A stretch of 14,379 nucleotides of DNA from NCBI GenBank assembly GCA_964542225.1, contig CAZITO010000060.1:1-14379 (forward strand). Reading direction: 5' to 3'. This stretch comes from Scybalousia_A sp964542225. Lineage in GTDB: Bacteria > Bacteroidota > Bacteroidia > Bacteroidales > P3. Positions 7,361 through 14,360 of this stretch are shown here, in pieces; the stretch's first letter is position 1; every line of letters starts with the position of its first letter. The notes below the pieces were generated by a model that had not been told where the DNA came from, searched no databases, and saw only the letters and a list, made by a program, of their open reading frames with translations. Position numbers and translations under genes: made by a program.

Positions 7361-8134
7361 TTATTCTTCTTTTTGTTGTTGCAAATCACTCAAATAATTG
7401 TCCAATGCCATAACCATGGAATGATTTTTTACAGTAGGAGCAGTAACAGAAACTTTTATTTTTACCCTATTTAAAGCTCCTATTGTACCTCTACCAAAAG
7501 CGGCAAAACAAACATCTTCCGAAGTCGTATTTGGAAAATTCTGTAAAAAAGATTTTACTCCTATTGGAGAAAACAGTACTACCATATCAAATTTTGTCAT
7601 GTCTATCTCTTTTGCCATATCTTTTTTTGGCTCAGATTTATACATAACAATTTTGGTGTAATCTATACCTTTAGCATCAAGTTTTTTAAAGTTTTCTTTT
7701 CGAGCATCTTTGGCACAAGGAATCAAAAACTTCTCGTCCGAATGCTTCATTATAACATCTATAAGGTCATCAAAAGTCAATTTACCTGGAAAAATTTTGC
7801 GCTTTCTATACTGTATGTAATTTTGCAAATAATTAGCCACTGTGTCAGTAATGCAAAAAAACTTCATTGAGTCCGGAATTTTTATTTTCATTTCATTCAC
7901 AAAATGAAAATAATTGTCCACAGACAATTTGCTTGTCATTATCACAGCGGTATAGTCCAACAAATCTATTCTCTGCGCCCTGTATTCCTTATTGGAAATA
8001 CTGACCACATCAAAAAACTTATTGAAAGTCAAATTTACTTTATACTTGTCTATTAGGGTTTTATATTGCGACCTTTCCATATCCAAAGGTGCAGGTTGGG
8101 AAATAAGTATATTCTTTATCTCGCTATTAACCAT
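7361..8134 (-). CDS. hemD: Uroporphyrinogen-III synthase, Bacteroidetes type
   Basis: Uroporphyrinogen-III synthase closes hydroxymethylbilane into the asymmetric tetrapyrrole used for haem and related cofactors. The family is poorly conserved in sequence. The call rests on the N-terminal ILISQPAP segment followed by a conserved Tyr, the LLDYTAVIMTSKLSVDNYF stretch (the first domain's TS motif), the central CITDTVANYL, the second-domain VLFSPIGVKSFL (matching the usual FTSP..V..F), and the C-terminal AAFGRGTIGAL followed by APT. I chose ATG 8134 (257 aa) over the longer frame from 8197. The extra 21 residues are Tyr/Cys-rich, resemble no family member, and would overlap DUF4271 by about 50 bases, whereas 8134 leaves a 13-base gap. 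Whether this organism makes haem itself is not shown here; some HemD-like proteins in this position have not been biochemically tested. Confidence 0.85.
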   Translation of the reverse strand: MVNSEIKNILISQPAPLDMERSQYKTLIDKYKVNLTFNKFFDVVSISNKEYRAQRIDLLDYTAVIMTSKLSVDNYFHFVNEMKIKIPDSMKFFCITDTVANYLQNYIQYRKRKIFPGKLTFDDLIDVIMKHSDEKFLIPCAKDARKENFKKLDAKGIDYTKIVMYKSEPKKDMAKEIDMTKFDMVVLFSPIGVKSFLQNFPNTTSEDVCFAAFGRGTIGALNRVKIKVSVTAPTVKNHSMVMALDNYLSDLQQQKEE

Positions 8135-8147
8135 AAAGTTTTTAACA

Positions 8148-9032
8148 TTAAAAAAACAATAACTTGTATAACAATATAAGTGGCAATAACTCCACAATGC
8201 AAAGGTAGAAAAAAAGATAAAACTGAGAAAATTTAAACGTAGTAATAATTATATAAAAACTTCTTATTATTCTTGTAACTAACACTAAAACAATAAGAAA
8301 TAAAGATATTATGAAAAATATATTTTTTTGATAAAAGTCAGTATATACAATGCAAAATTGAGGTAAAAACAATAGTAAACCGAGCAAAATATCAAAATTG
8401 TAATGTATTTGTATGTAGTATCGAGATATTTTTACCGCTCTGAAAACCCAACCAAAAAACCTTATTATGAATATTTTTACAAAATAGATTATGACCACTG
8501 CAAGATAAGTAAAACCAAGAATAGTCATACTTGAAAACCTGTTAATAAAATCAGAATGTGAGGCTGAGTTTAAACAAAAAAAGGCAAATAATGCCATTAT
8601 AGGTAAGAAAACAAAAAGTACGGGTAAAACAGAAAATGCATCTGTTTTTTCTCCGTCTTTGGTCAGTATGGAAAGTTGATTTTTGGAAAACAAAGCTACA
8701 ATTATCTCTTTCATTCTACTTCTTGCAAATTTGAAAAACAAAGCAAGAATAAAGCCCACAACTATAAAAATCAAAAAAAAATAAATTGTACTTTGACTTT
8801 CTTCTCTTTTGAATAAAGAAAGATTATTATGCTTTACGAGGGATTTTTCTGTAAACAAACTTTTCTCTCTTACCATTGGTGGCAATGAGTCGTTAAAAAC
8901 AGAAGTCAGATAATCCTTAAAATATATCGTATCTCCGTCTAACTTTATATTGTTGTACTCACTGCTTTTGTACAGATAGTCTGCCTTAATGCTATCCAAA
9001 GTCTGTATTTTCAAAGTACTATCTTGCAACAT
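8148..9032 (-). CDS. DUF4271 domain-containing integral membrane protein
   Basis: The protein has 294 residues. About 80 N-terminal residues are hydrophilic, then come about six predicted membrane helices (roughly 82-101, 134-153, 166-190, 213-230, 236-256, 271-293). The C-terminal FYLCIVELLPLILLYK is the signature I associate with DUF4271, a Bacteroidetes-restricted family of unknown function. The position immediately upstream of hemD supports the assignment. A TGA lies five codons upstream of ATG 9032 with no earlier in-frame start after it, so the start is firm. No catalytic motif is visible. The N-terminal region lacks a cleavable signal, so it may lie on the cytoplasmic side. The conserved link to hemD might suggest a role around tetrapyrrole handling, but that is speculation. 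The gap to the regulator gene upstream is 56 bases with no promoter match recognised. Confidence 0.82.
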   Translation of the reverse strand: MLQDSTLKIQTLDSIKADYLYKSSEYNNIKLDGDTIYFKDYLTSVFNDSLPPMVREKSLFTEKSLVKHNNLSLFKREESQSTIYFFLIFIVVGFILALFFKFARSRMKEIIVALFSKNQLSILTKDGEKTDAFSVLPVLFVFLPIMALFAFFCLNSASHSDFINRFSSMTILGFTYLAVVIIYFVKIFIIRFFGWVFRAVKISRYYIQIHYNFDILLGLLLFLPQFCIVYTDFYQKNIFFIISLFLIVLVLVTRIIRSFYIIITTFKFSQFYLFFYLCIVELLPLILLYKLLFF

Positions 9033-9088
9033 CGCCTTTTGGTCTCATTTTCAAGCAACATTTTTTATATCAATGCAAAAAAAGTTAA

Positions 9089-9775
9089 TCAAATACATTG
9101 TAACATAAACCCTCTCGAAGGTATGTTTTTGATGCTTACATTTTTGTCCAAACTCAAATATTTTCTCAAAAAAGAAATATACACATCCATAGAACGAGAA
9201 TAATTATAACTTATACTATACCACAGGGTATTGAGTATTTTATTTCTCAAAACGGGGTAATTCATTCTTTTGGCGAGTAAAAGTAAAATTCCTGCCTCTT
9301 TTTTTGTAAGGGTTTGAAACAAAGATTGTCCAGCAAAGTTGTCAATGCTCAATAATCTGTTTTTATAATTGAAATTATATTTTCCTATTGTAAATACAGC
9401 GTTATTTATTTGTTGGGTTTTTTGATTATTGATGTGAGCGTTAAGTTCTTTTATGGCAATATTTCTTTTGAGTGCTGAAAAAGTGTTATCTGTCGAAATA
9501 ACTTGTTGTACTTGTTCTTCGTTATCGCACATAAATATAATAGGAGTGCAAGCATCTATCTGTCTTATTTGTTTGATATAAGGGAGGTTGTTTATAGCCT
9601 CTGCACCCAAAACGAGAGCGTCCAAGCGTTCTTGCTCAGCTATGGTTAAAAGTGATTCAAGTTTTTCCACAACAAAAATTTTGGCATTATATTTCTCAAA
9701 TCCTCTCTTTATTTTCTTTGCTAAATCATAAGGAATAGAAACCAAAAATATCTGACGCTTAAATTTTTTTTCCAT
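9089..9775 (-). CDS. OmpR/RprY-like winged-helix regulator with degenerate receiver domain
   Basis: The protein has 228 residues. The C-terminal half (about 126-228) is an OmpR-type winged-helix DNA-binding domain: FTIGKYNFNYKNRLLSI, LTKKEAGILLLLAKRMN, LRNKILNTLWY, and the recognition segment SRSMDVYISFLRKYL ending in IPSRGFML. It resembles RprY-like regulators of Bacteroides. The N-terminal half has the size and alternating pattern of a receiver, but the phosphorylation site is gone. The acidic pair is replaced (IFLVSIPYD), the phosphoacceptor Asp position is G57 (LDALVLG), and the Thr/Ser position is Cys (FMCD). K103 may be the retained conserved Lys. No histidine kinase is in the window. 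ATG 9775 was chosen because it leaves 7 bases after the lepB stop; the longer frame from 9835 adds residues antisense to nothing useful and overlaps lepB. It probably acts without phosphorylation. Confidence 0.85.
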   Translation of the reverse strand: MEKKFKRQIFLVSIPYDLAKKIKRGFEKYNAKIFVVEKLESLLTIAEQERLDALVLGAEAINNLPYIKQIRQIDACTPIIFMCDNEEQVQQVISTDNTFSALKRNIAIKELNAHINNQKTQQINNAVFTIGKYNFNYKNRLLSIDNFAGQSLFQTLTKKEAGILLLLAKRMNYPVLRNKILNTLWYSISYNYSRSMDVYISFLRKYLSLDKNVSIKNIPSRGFMLQCI

Positions 9776-9782
9776 AAAAACA

Positions 9783-11540
9783 TCATTTAACAATTCTAAA
9801 CAACTTATTCCAGCGTATTTTCTTAAACAGACCACTTTGGTCTTTATTCCAAGACAACCAAACGAAAGAAGCCTTGCCTACAATATGGTCTTCCGGTACG
9901 AAGCCCCAGAAACGAGAGTCCGCCGAATTGTGTCTATTGTCTCCCATCATCCAATAATAATCCATTTTGAAAGTATAATTTTTTGCAGGCTTGTCGTTCA
10001 AAAGCCATTGGTTGCCTACTTTTTTCAAACTATTACCTTCAAAATTTACAATAGCACGCTGATAAAACAACACATTATCGTCATTAAGTTCTATGGTCAT
10101 ACCTTTTTTTGGAATAACCACCTTACCGTAATAATCCACATTCCAATTATATTTATCGGAATAAGGGAATAAATCATCATATTTAAATCCCTTCATTGTT
10201 ATGGCGGGTTCTATGCTATTGACATATTCTTGTTGCTTGATTTTGTTTATCAATTCTTTACTCAAAGGCAAGGTTGGGTATGATTTCAAAGTGCTAATGG
10301 ACTCTTGCCCTATACGTAAGCCTTCAAAAAATTTCCTTACATCATTGGAATCACAAGGCATATTTTCATATTTCAAAGGTATGTATATTTGGCAATGCAC
10401 CAACGTATTGTCATCCAGCAAAGAATAATCATATTCTTTTTGGGATAAAGGTTTTGCAAACTGTCCTTTGAAATAATCGTTGATTATTCCGATTTGATAT
10501 TTTGGCAAATCTGCATACCAATAACAATACATAATGGACATATCCTCTTTGCTTACACCTATGTTTAAAAGTTCTTTCTCGTTTATATAATAACCGTCTT
10601 TTATTTTTATGGTATAAGTCAATTGATAATCTTCCGGCGAGTCTATTTTTTGTCCGTTAATATAAACTTGTGCATTTTTTATTTCCAAAGTTTCTCCCGG
10701 CAAACCAACACAACGTTTTATAAAGTTTTCTCTCTTATCCACAGGACGTGATATTATATCGCCAAATTCCTGTTTGTATTTCCAAACATTCTCTCTGCCA
10801 TATTGTCTCACCAAAGAATAATAACTCTTGTTGCTTTGATAAACAGTGCTCAATGTGTCTCCATCCGGGAAATTAAACACAACCGCATCACCACGTTTTA
10901 TTTTTCCAAAGCCGGGCAAACGGTGATATTTTAGTTGCAAAGATTCTATATATGATTTTGCTGTGGTAAAAGGTAAAGTATTATGTACCAAAGGAAAACT
11001 CAAAGGTGTCATCGGTACTCTCGGGCCATAGGCAATTTTGCTGACAAACAAATAATCACCAACCAAAAGACTTTTTTCCATAGAGGAAGAAGGTATTTTA
11101 TAGGCTTCAAAGCCAAAGGTTCTTATTATTGTAGCGGCAATAACAGCAAAAATAATGGCATCTGCCCAATCTCTTGCTGCACTTATTTTGTGCTTTGGTG
11201 CATCCTTGGGGTTGGTATAGATTTCTTTTTTACTCCAGCCCAAAATAGGCAACATAACAAAAGGAAACAATGCAACCAATATTTGATAACCGAGAGAATA
11301 TTTTTTAAAACACTTTGCAAACTCTACGAATATAAGTATTATGGTAAATATGTTCAAAAAAGGTATCATACAATAAACAAACCACCAATACTTTTTGTTT
11401 ATTATCTTTGTGGCAATCCATATATTATAGAAAGGTATCAAAGAAACATAACCCTTATATCCTGCCTTACTGAATATTCCCCACAAACCTACAAATACCA
11501 AGATGGTCAGTATTGCAAATATCAACAAATATATATCCAT
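9783..11540 (-). CDS. lepB: Signal peptidase I with N-terminal DUF5684-like membrane domain
   Basis: Signal peptidase I removes signal peptides from exported proteins at the outer face of the inner membrane. The protein has 585 residues, well above the 250-330 usual outside Bacteroidetes. Residues about 1-105 form a multi-helix membrane region with AGYKGYVSLIPFYNIW, KKYWWFVYCMIPFLN and AKCFKKYSLGYQ, matching DUF5684. A transmembrane anchor follows (about 124-142). The catalytic domain has Ser153 in IPSSSMEKSLLVGDYLFVSK and the general-base Lys275 in FIKRCVGLPGETLEI, plus MGDNRHNSADSRFWGFVP at 532-549. An insertion of about 170 residues (about 301-470) separates the Lys box from GKVVIPKKGM; large insertions here are common in Bacteroidetes. 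It is the first gene of the minus-strand unit and is divergent from the S41 protease, another export-processing enzyme. Confidence 0.95.
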   Translation of the reverse strand: MDIYLLIFAILTILVFVGLWGIFSKAGYKGYVSLIPFYNIWIATKIINKKYWWFVYCMIPFLNIFTIILIFVEFAKCFKKYSLGYQILVALFPFVMLPILGWSKKEIYTNPKDAPKHKISAARDWADAIIFAVIAATIIRTFGFEAYKIPSSSMEKSLLVGDYLFVSKIAYGPRVPMTPLSFPLVHNTLPFTTAKSYIESLQLKYHRLPGFGKIKRGDAVVFNFPDGDTLSTVYQSNKSYYSLVRQYGRENVWKYKQEFGDIISRPVDKRENFIKRCVGLPGETLEIKNAQVYINGQKIDSPEDYQLTYTIKIKDGYYINEKELLNIGVSKEDMSIMYCYWYADLPKYQIGIINDYFKGQFAKPLSQKEYDYSLLDDNTLVHCQIYIPLKYENMPCDSNDVRKFFEGLRIGQESISTLKSYPTLPLSKELINKIKQQEYVNSIEPAITMKGFKYDDLFPYSDKYNWNVDYYGKVVIPKKGMTIELNDDNVLFYQRAIVNFEGNSLKKVGNQWLLNDKPAKNYTFKMDYYWMMGDNRHNSADSRFWGFVPEDHIVGKASFVWLSWNKDQSGLFKKIRWNKLFRIVK

Positions 11541-11651
11541 ATTTTTTTACTTTAAAGAAAATGTAATATCCCTTTATATATATAATAAAAAGACCTTAAC
11601 CTCGTTTATTTTATACTTTAAACGTTAAATTTATATTATTATTTTAATATT
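11541..11651. promoter_or_regulatory. Divergent intergenic promoter region, lepB / S41 protease
   Basis: These 111 bases separate two divergent starts and must carry promoters for both, assuming lepB is first in its unit. The region is very AT-rich. I found no exact TAnnTTTG match on either strand; the nearest on the lepB side is TACATTTT, one mismatch. A near-palindrome around AACGTT (about 11622-11636) lies roughly mid-way and could be an operator, but this is weak. Confidence 0.4.
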
Positions 11652-13427
11652 ATGAAAAAAAGTATCATAGTCCTTACGTTACTTGTTATTTGTGGGCTGG
11701 CAGACAATATTTCCGCACAAAACAAATCTTTGGAAATAAACACAAAAAAAATGGCTCACCTGATGTGGCTTATAAACTCTTATTATGTTGATACTTCAAA
11801 CATATCAAAACTTTCCGAAAAAGGTATTGAAGCAATGCTCAAAGAACTTGACCCTCACTCTGTCTATATTCCGACAAAGGAAGTCCAAAATATGAATGCT
11901 CCTTTGCAGGGCAATATTATAGGCATAGGGGTTACTTTTCAACTTTTGAATGATACGATACACATTATGGACGTTGTGGCAGAGGGGCCGGCAGAGAAAG
12001 TGGGTATTTATCCGGGTGATAGAATAATAAGAGTCAATGATACAGTGGCGACAGGCGATAGTATCAATAATGAATGGGTTATCAATAGACTGAGAGGCAA
12101 AAAAAACACTATAGTCAAAGTAGATATTGACCGCAAAGGCAAAGGTGTTATTTCCTTTGATATAAAAAGAGACAATATTCCGTTAAACAGTATAGATACT
12201 TGGTTTATGATAGACAAAGAAATAGGCTATGTATCGCTTAGACGTTTTTCTCAAAATTCAGATGAAGAGTTAATAAACGCCATCAACGATTTGAAAAAGC
12301 AGGGTATGAAAAAACTCATTTTTGACCTTAGAAGTAACGGTGGCGGCTATTTGGAAAGTGCTTTCAAAATATGTGAAGAGTTTCTGCCCGATAATAAAAT
12401 GGTTGTTTATACTCAAGGCGAAAAACAACCTCGCCAAGAATGGAAAACCTCAAAAAGAAAAGGTGTTTTTGAAAAAGGCAATATGGTTATTCTTACAGAC
12501 GAATATACTGCTTCGGCTTCGGAAATTACCTCGGGAGCAATGCAAGATTGGGACAGAGCGGTTATAATGGGCAGGAGGACTTTTGGCAAAGGTTTGGTGC
12601 AAAGACCTTTTAATTTGGAGGAAGACGGGTCGCAAGTAAGGCTTACCGTGGCAAGATATTATATTCCTTCGGGGCGTTGCATACAAAAACCCTATGACAA
12701 CGGTGCTGATGATTACAGATTGGATTATCAAAAACGTTATTCTCATGGAGAAATGGTTTATGCCGATTCTATTTCTTTTGCCGATTCTCTTAAATACTAT
12801 ACCAACAATAATCGCCTTGTCTATGGAGGCGGAGGCATAATGCCGGATATTTTTGTGCCTATGGATACCACAAGAGCCTCCGACTATTATATCAACCTGA
12901 GAAGCAAAAATCTTTTCAATGAATTTTCTATCAATTGGACTGAAACCCATAGAGAAGAGTTCTTAAAAAAACATCCGACATTTGAAGACTTTGATAAGGC
13001 TTGGAAATCATTGAATTTGTTAAAAGAATTTCAAGACTACGCTCTTTCACATGGGGTAAAACCTACTGAAATAAAAACCGAATGGGTGGACAATATGCTC
13101 AAAAACTACTTGCAAGAGTTGAAAAAAGATTCTACCAAAACTTATACCTCATACACAGATTATGCAAATAATATTTTTGAAAACGATTCCATGTTGAAAA
13201 CCATTTTGGAACAAGCCCAACAAGAGGACGAAAAACAACAAGAATTGGTAAAAAGTTCCAATATTTATATAGAGTCCAACCTAAAAGGATTTATTGCAAG
13301 AAATCTTTACGGTACGAAATATTATTATAAAAGCGTATCTCAAAATGATGAAACTTTGCAAAGAGCCGTAGACTTATTAAAAAACGACAAACAATACAAC
13401 GAAATATTAAAGGAAAGGAAGAAGTAA
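11652..13427 (+). CDS. Carboxy-terminal processing peptidase, S41 family, with PDZ domain
   Basis: S41 (Ctp/Prc) proteases cleave proteins near their C-termini in the periplasm. The protein has 591 residues. The signal peptide is cleaved after A22 (ISA then QN). An N-terminal helical region contains LDPHSVYIP. A PDZ domain spans about 88-165 with GIGVTF and the carboxylate-loop region VAEGPAEKVGIYPGDRIIRVN. The catalytic core has FDLRSNGGGYL near 224-234, Ser288 in EYTASASEI, and Lys313 with Gln317 in RTFGKGLVQ, matching the Prc Ser-Lys dyad spacing of 25 residues exactly. RYYIPSGRCIQKPY (335-348) is the usual family continuation. The remaining ~240 residues form a helical, charged C-terminal extension, common in Bacteroidetes members. 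It faces lepB across 111 AT-rich bases that must hold both promoters. The stop is 15 bases from the convergent nadD stop. Confidence 0.95.
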   Translation: MKKSIIVLTLLVICGLADNISAQNKSLEINTKKMAHLMWLINSYYVDTSNISKLSEKGIEAMLKELDPHSVYIPTKEVQNMNAPLQGNIIGIGVTFQLLNDTIHIMDVVAEGPAEKVGIYPGDRIIRVNDTVATGDSINNEWVINRLRGKKNTIVKVDIDRKGKGVISFDIKRDNIPLNSIDTWFMIDKEIGYVSLRRFSQNSDEELINAINDLKKQGMKKLIFDLRSNGGGYLESAFKICEEFLPDNKMVVYTQGEKQPRQEWKTSKRKGVFEKGNMVILTDEYTASASEITSGAMQDWDRAVIMGRRTFGKGLVQRPFNLEEDGSQVRLTVARYYIPSGRCIQKPYDNGADDYRLDYQKRYSHGEMVYADSISFADSLKYYTNNNRLVYGGGGIMPDIFVPMDTTRASDYYINLRSKNLFNEFSINWTETHREEFLKKHPTFEDFDKAWKSLNLLKEFQDYALSHGVKPTEIKTEWVDNMLKNYLQELKKDSTKTYTSYTDYANNIFENDSMLKTILEQAQQEDEKQQELVKSSNIYIESNLKGFIARNLYGTKYYYKSVSQNDETLQRAVDLLKNDKQYNEILKERKK

Positions 13428-13442
13428 AATTTTTTCCTGCTT

Positions 13443-14027
13443 CTACTGATAAAGGGAAAGGGTGTTTATTCTTTCCCTTACTTTTTCAGGTAACAAATAT
13501 CTTATGCTTTTCTCATTCTTTATCAATGCACGTATATAGGAGGAGGAAATATTTATCAAAGGAGGTGTGAGCAAGTGTATATGTTCGTTTGTTTGCAGAG
13601 GTTGATATTTGGTGTTTTCTCGTGGATAGACGTATATATCATAATTATTCAGTATTGTGTTATAGTCCTTCCATTTATCAAAATTTTCCAAGTTGTCCTG
13701 TCCCATTATCAAAGAATAGGTATTGTGAGGATAAAGAGTTTTGAGATGTTGTAAAGTGTTTATTGTATATGAAGGTTTGGGTAAAGAAAACTCCACATCG
13801 CTAACAAAAAACAAGGGATTGTCCTCTATTGCCAAGCGTACCAATTCCAACCTTATGGTATCATCTATTAAAATATTTTTATCTTTCAGCGGATTGTGAG
13901 GAGAAACGACAAAACAGATTCTATCCACAGAGGTATTTTCCACAATGTAGTTGGCAAGTATCAAATGACCATAATGAATAGGGTTGAAACTACCAAAATA
14001 CAAACCTATATTTTCTCTTTTTTTCAT
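13443..14027 (-). CDS. nadD: Nicotinate-nucleotide adenylyltransferase
   Basis: NadD transfers AMP from ATP to nicotinate mononucleotide, making deamido-NAD in the NAD biosynthesis pathway in the cytoplasm. The 194-residue protein shows the nucleotidyltransferase signature GLYFGSFNPIHYGHL with H18-Y19-G20-H21, the family segments VVSPHNPLKDK (41-51) and SYTINTL (86-92), SLIMGQDNLENFDKWKDY (105-122), and the C-terminal ISSSYIR motif (160-166). The longer frame from 14084 adds 19 residues rich in aromatics and Cys that lie before the conserved start. The ATG at 14027 gives the normal length, and a promoter -7 element lies between the two candidate starts, which supports the shorter one. The gene is convergent with the S41 protease, and the two stops are 15 bases apart with no clear hairpin between them. 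In many Bacteroidetes nadD follows gmk; here only repeats lie upstream as far as the window shows. Confidence 0.95.
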   Translation of the reverse strand: MKKRENIGLYFGSFNPIHYGHLILANYIVENTSVDRICFVVSPHNPLKDKNILIDDTIRLELVRLAIEDNPLFFVSDVEFSLPKPSYTINTLQHLKTLYPHNTYSLIMGQDNLENFDKWKDYNTILNNYDIYVYPRENTKYQPLQTNEHIHLLTPPLINISSSYIRALIKNEKSIRYLLPEKVRERINTLSLYQ

Positions 14028-14052
14028 TGAAATGTAACCATATTTTATCTTA

Positions 14053-14060
14053 CAAAAATA
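14053..14060 (-). promoter_or_regulatory. Candidate -7 promoter element for nadD
   Basis: On the minus strand TATTTTTG matches the Bacteroidetes -7 consensus TAnnTTTG exactly. It is 25 bases upstream of the nadD ATG at 14027, almost the same distance as for the lipoprotein gene's element (24). TTTG copies lie further upstream (14067-14074), but too close to be a standard -33 box. T-rich chance matches are possible here. Confidence 0.45.
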
Positions 14061-14131
14061 CAAAAACAAACAAAATACTTCCACTTATACATCAAAAAAT
14101 AAATCACAGTCCCTGCCCCGACTTATGCTAA

Positions 14132-14152
14132 CAAAAAGTAACGGCTTTGCCC
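14132..14152 (-). repeat. 21-base direct repeat, copy 1
   Basis: On the minus strand this reads GGGCAAAGCCG followed immediately by TTACTTTTTG. It is identical over all 21 bases to 14209-14229. The first 11 bases contain the tiny inverted repeat GGC-AAA-GCC. Confidence 0.9.
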
Positions 14153-14160
14153 TTAAAAAA

Positions 14161-14173
14161 CACCCAACGGGTG
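14161..14173 (-). terminator. Hairpin with T-run, minus-strand terminator-like
   Basis: On the minus strand CACCC-GTT-GGGTG forms a perfect 5-bp stem followed by TTTTTTAA (14160-14153). It looks like a short Rho-independent terminator for leftward transcription arriving from beyond the right edge, upstream of the nadD promoter. It is also part of the repeated module, so it may be a repeat element rather than a dedicated terminator. Confidence 0.5.
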
Positions 14174-14184
14174 CGGCTTTGCCC
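14174..14184 (-). repeat. 11-base repeat GGGCAAAGCCG, partial third copy
   Basis: This is an exact copy of the first 11 bases of the 21-base repeat (minus strand). It directly abuts the hairpin at 14161-14173 and lacks the TTACTTTTTG extension found in the other two copies. Confidence 0.85.
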
Positions 14185-14194
14185 TACGAAAACA

Positions 14195-14209
14195 GGCTTA
14201 AAGAAAGCC
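14195..14209 (-). repeat. Inverted repeat GGCTT/AAGCC
   Basis: This is a perfect 5-bp stem with a 5-base loop, followed on the minus strand by TGTTTTCGTA and then the 11-base motif. A related 15-mer (12 of 15 identical, plus-strand GGCTTAAA then AGCC) occurs at 14338-14352. Confidence 0.7.
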
Positions 14210-14229
14210 AAAAAGTAACGGCTTTGCCC
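14209..14229 (-). repeat. 21-base direct repeat, copy 2
   Basis: Identical to 14132-14152 over 21 bases; the copies start 77 bases apart. On the minus strand it follows the CAGGCT hairpin and a TTTTATT run. Confidence 0.9.
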
Positions 14230-14236
14230 AATAAAA

Positions 14237-14249
14237 CAGGCTGAGCCTG
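14237..14249 (-). repeat. Inverted repeat CAGGCT/AGCCTG
   Basis: A perfect 6-base inverted repeat around a single central base. On the minus strand it is followed by TTTTATT (14236-14230). With a one-base centre the real RNA hairpin would have a shorter stem, or the site may be a protein-binding palindrome. Confidence 0.75.
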
Positions 14250-14295
14250 AAATTTAATTGATATACACTAAAAAGTCAAAAATAGGGGTGCTACT

Positions 14296-14308
14296 ATTGA
14301 TTATCAAT
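14296..14308. repeat. Palindrome ATTGAT-T-ATCAAT
   Basis: A perfect 6-base inverted repeat with one central base. It is AT-rich, so chance is quite possible, and no gene in the window starts beside it. Confidence 0.5.
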
Positions 14309-14347
14309 TACTTAACCTTTTTTAAAGGGTAAAAAATGGCTTAAAAT

Positions 14348-14360
14348 CAGCCTGTGGCTG
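14348..14360 (-). repeat. Inverted repeat CAGCC/GGCTG
   Basis: A perfect 5-bp stem with a 3-base loop, followed on the minus strand by ATTTTAAGCC. It resembles the other hairpin/T-run elements in this tail but is not followed by the 11-base motif. Confidence 0.65.

Noticed and set aside
8135..8197. N-terminal extension of hemD to ATG 8197
   Set aside because: It would overlap DUF4271 by about 50 bases and adds a Tyr/Cys-rich stretch without family resemblance; ATG 8134 fits the family start.
10983..11555. Plus-strand 190-codon open frame
   Set aside because: It is antisense to the lepB N-terminal domain and catalytic Ser region; the composition is implausible and it resembles no family.
13428..13442. 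Terminator between the S41 protease and nadD
   Set aside because: There is a T-run, but only a loose AGAAG/CTTCT pairing with a long loop and no convincing hairpin.
14028..14084. N-terminal extension of nadD to ATG 14084
   Set aside because: It precedes the conserved NadD start, is aromatic-rich, and contains the candidate promoter element.
14132..14249. CRISPR array
   Set aside because: Only two full copies and one partial copy of the repeat exist, the intervening sequence is itself hairpin-structured rather than unique spacer, and no cas gene is present.
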